From: Asparagopsis taxiformis
Taxonomy: Eukaryota; Rhodophyta; Florideophyceae; Bonnemaisoniales; Bonnemaisoniaceae
NCBI GenBank assembly: GCA_030407315.1
Contig: JALQPE010002874.1
Span: 1 to 44,060, forward strand
Direction: 5' to 3'
DNA length: 44,060 bases
Part shown: one piece after another, positions 42,511-44,060 of the stretch
How the letters are laid out: every line of letters starts with the position of its first letter
Numbering within the stretch: the first letter of the stretch is position 1
Position numbers and translations under genes: made by a program
The notes under the pieces: model-generated
Told to the model about the DNA's origin: nothing
The model's input: the letters and a program-made list of their open reading frames with translations, nothing else
Databases searched by the model: none

Positions 42511-44033
42511 ATGCTCCCGGGTCCTCAGGCAATCCAACCAACCCCTCCTGCCAATCACACCACCCTCTGCCAATCCCACCACCCCTCTCCTCATCCCCCC
42601 CCCTCTCCTCCCAATCCCACCACCCCTTCTCCCATCCCTCTCCTGCTCAGTCTCCCATGGCTGTCTCAACACCCTCCGCTGCCGGGCTCCATCTTCTCCC
42701 CCCAAGTCTCCTATGGCTGTGTCACCACCCTCCCTGCTCCAGTTCCCCCACTCCTATGGGGGAACAGCAGAACCCCGAAACTGCGGAAGTCTCTGAACGC
42801 TGGGGGGTGGTGCGGAGTATCCCGTTTCGCGTGCCATTCGCATTCCGGCCGACGAAACTACTCCACGCCCCTTCCCTTGCTCTCTTGGACCGCACTGTCG
42901 CTTTCCGGCTCTGCCGCTGTGCACAAATGCACAGCGTGCAACTCTAAGCCAGTTCACAACCTGTGCGACTATCCCCGCGTCCACCATCTCATCCCCATCA
43001 AGTACCTGAATCAAGGTGAGCGAGACATGGTCTTCGTCTGCTCCCGTCGGTGCTATGATGGTCGTCAACCCAATGACCCCCCTTCTTGGACCCCTCCTGC
43101 AGGGGTCACGTTACAAGAAGCGTGGGATGGGGATGAGTTCAATCCTTTTCGCAAAAGGAGGCTCAACGACCGAGTCGGTGGAACAGGACAAGGGTGAAGC
43201 GGGTGTCAAGGACAAGAGGAGCACCGTAGGAGAGAAGACTCCCATATCTCTGGGCAAGGTCAAGAAGCCCTCCAAGAGTACCCGCCGAGGGGAAAAGAGG
43301 AAAAGGGACGATACCTTTAGTCCGCTTCCGGCCCGGGTTACTCGGTCGAAGACCAGAAGTGCTGCCGTTGCAGAGCAGCTCATCGCTCTTGGCAGCACTT
43401 CTTCCCCTCCTCCCTCCCTTCCGCTTCCTGGTCAACCCCGTCTTCGGGTGAGAAGGAGCGTGACAATGAAGGTGAGAGTGAGGAGGAGGAAGAAACCCCC
43501 ACGAAATCGAAGGTGACTTCGAAGGGGTTTCTGGTCCACCGGTACGAGGACGAACAGCCGAGTCCACCTCCCCACCTCCTCGAGAATACTTCCGTGGCCG
43601 AAGCTGAATCGTTCGTCCGTTCAGTTTCGAGCCTACTTCATCCTGAACACCGCTCTGGGTTCTACTTGACGGAAGGGGAGGTGGAGGAACTGAGGGAGGA
43701 TATTGACTCCATGGCTGGTTCTTCGTCCATCGAGAGGGCTGTGTATTTCGAGCGGGCAAGGGCTAGTATTGATTCTGATGGATATGTTGTCCTGGAGAAC
43801 ATACTAGGAGCTAAGGAAGTGCGGTCTAGTATCCACGACCTTCTGGCAGCCTTTGCGAAGAAGTTCTCGGAAGACGAGGAAGGTGCGTGGATTTCGATTC
43901 TGAATTCCGGTTCTCGAGGTAAGGATGCAGAAGGGGGCCGTCTCGGCAGCGGTACATGACCCCCTGCAAGGCCGTTGTCGAAGACCTGGACACGCTTGCG
44001 TCTGGTCCAATAGCTCACGATAAGGTCTCTGTG
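42511..44033 (+). pseudogene. Zinc-finger protein with a possible dioxygenase-like C-terminus
   Basis: A Pro/His-rich repetitive head (42511-42900) precedes a metal-binding module, CTACNSKPVHNLC ... VFVCSRRC, near 42930-43050 (C-x2-C, H-x2-C, C-x3-C), PHD- or treble-clef-like. A basic nuclear-type linker (RRGEKRKRDD) is in the next frame, then an acidic stretch and, from about 43513, the first frame again: SGFYLTEGEVEELREDID and ASIDSDGYVVLENILGAKEV. The DGYVVLENIL pattern resembles the start of PhyH-type 2-oxoglutarate/Fe(II) dioxygenases. The iron-binding HxD...H lies outside or is lost. A likely shift at the G-run near 43930 leads to QRYMTPCKAVVEDLDTLA and a stop at 44033. Frame changes near 43170 and 43440 could also be introns. 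Confidence 0.4.
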
Positions 44034-44060
44034 GAGTTCTGCTCGCTATTATAGCAGAAA

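Overview
The window is nuclear DNA from a eukaryote, and nearly all of it is transposable elements nested in one another. The evidence is Ty1/copia and Ty3/gypsy LTR elements with Zn-knuckle gags, a Plavaka/CACTA-type transposase, a gene with a convincing GT-AG intron, Kozak-like starts, and no bacterial operon signals. GC is close to 50%. A compact, repeat-rich alga, perhaps a red alga, would fit, but the sequence alone does not prove it. Most element genes carry frameshifts or in-frame stops, so the locus is largely a graveyard. The U1-type zinc-finger gene and some other ORFs look intact or nearly so.

Region by region. 450-4600 is a TIR-bounded DNA element with ~180-bp inverted ends. It carries a helical gene followed by an unusual DNA methyltransferase-SET gene. 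4834-6941 (+) is a broken coiled-coil gene, converging on a broken Plavaka-like transposase at 10234-7195 (-). 10.25-12.2 kb is non-coding with several tandem-repeat arrays. 12199-18949 is bounded by a pair of ~163-bp direct repeats in LTR position. It contains a degenerate copia element on the minus strand, a solo gypsy LTR (14883-15547) with a perfect 5-bp target duplication inside the integrase, a spliced zinc-finger gene, and a tRNA-like gene. 19-21.6 kb holds a mariner-like MITE, a GGACGTCC motif array and low-complexity DNA. 21626-22580 is the left end of a second copy of the methyltransferase element. 22653-29.9 kb is two nested gypsy elements (LTR-gag, then LTR-gag-PR-RT-RH without integrase).

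29.9-34.4 kb holds a Tudor/agenet-like gene (+) converging on a paralogue of the 4.8-kb coiled-coil gene (-). 35.7-39.2 kb is a second, longer copy of the methyltransferase-SET system, this time with a ParB-like N-terminal region. It is surrounded by five copies of a ~120-bp near-perfect hairpin and a large inverted duplication of its 3' end. 41.1-42.5 kb is a third relative with a clear ParB/Srx-like domain, followed at 42.5-44.0 kb by a zinc-finger protein whose C-terminus may begin a 2-oxoglutarate dioxygenase domain.

The most interesting content is the family of modular genes, ParB-like, then helical regions, then a DPPY-type (beta-class) DNA amino-methyltransferase, then a SET domain. 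At least one copy sits inside a TIR element. DNA-methylating and lysine-methylating domains appear to be encoded together by a eukaryotic mobile element, which I do not recognise as a named system. The domain calls come from motifs read by eye, and the link between the ParB-like and methyltransferase parts rests on gene order and weak similarity.
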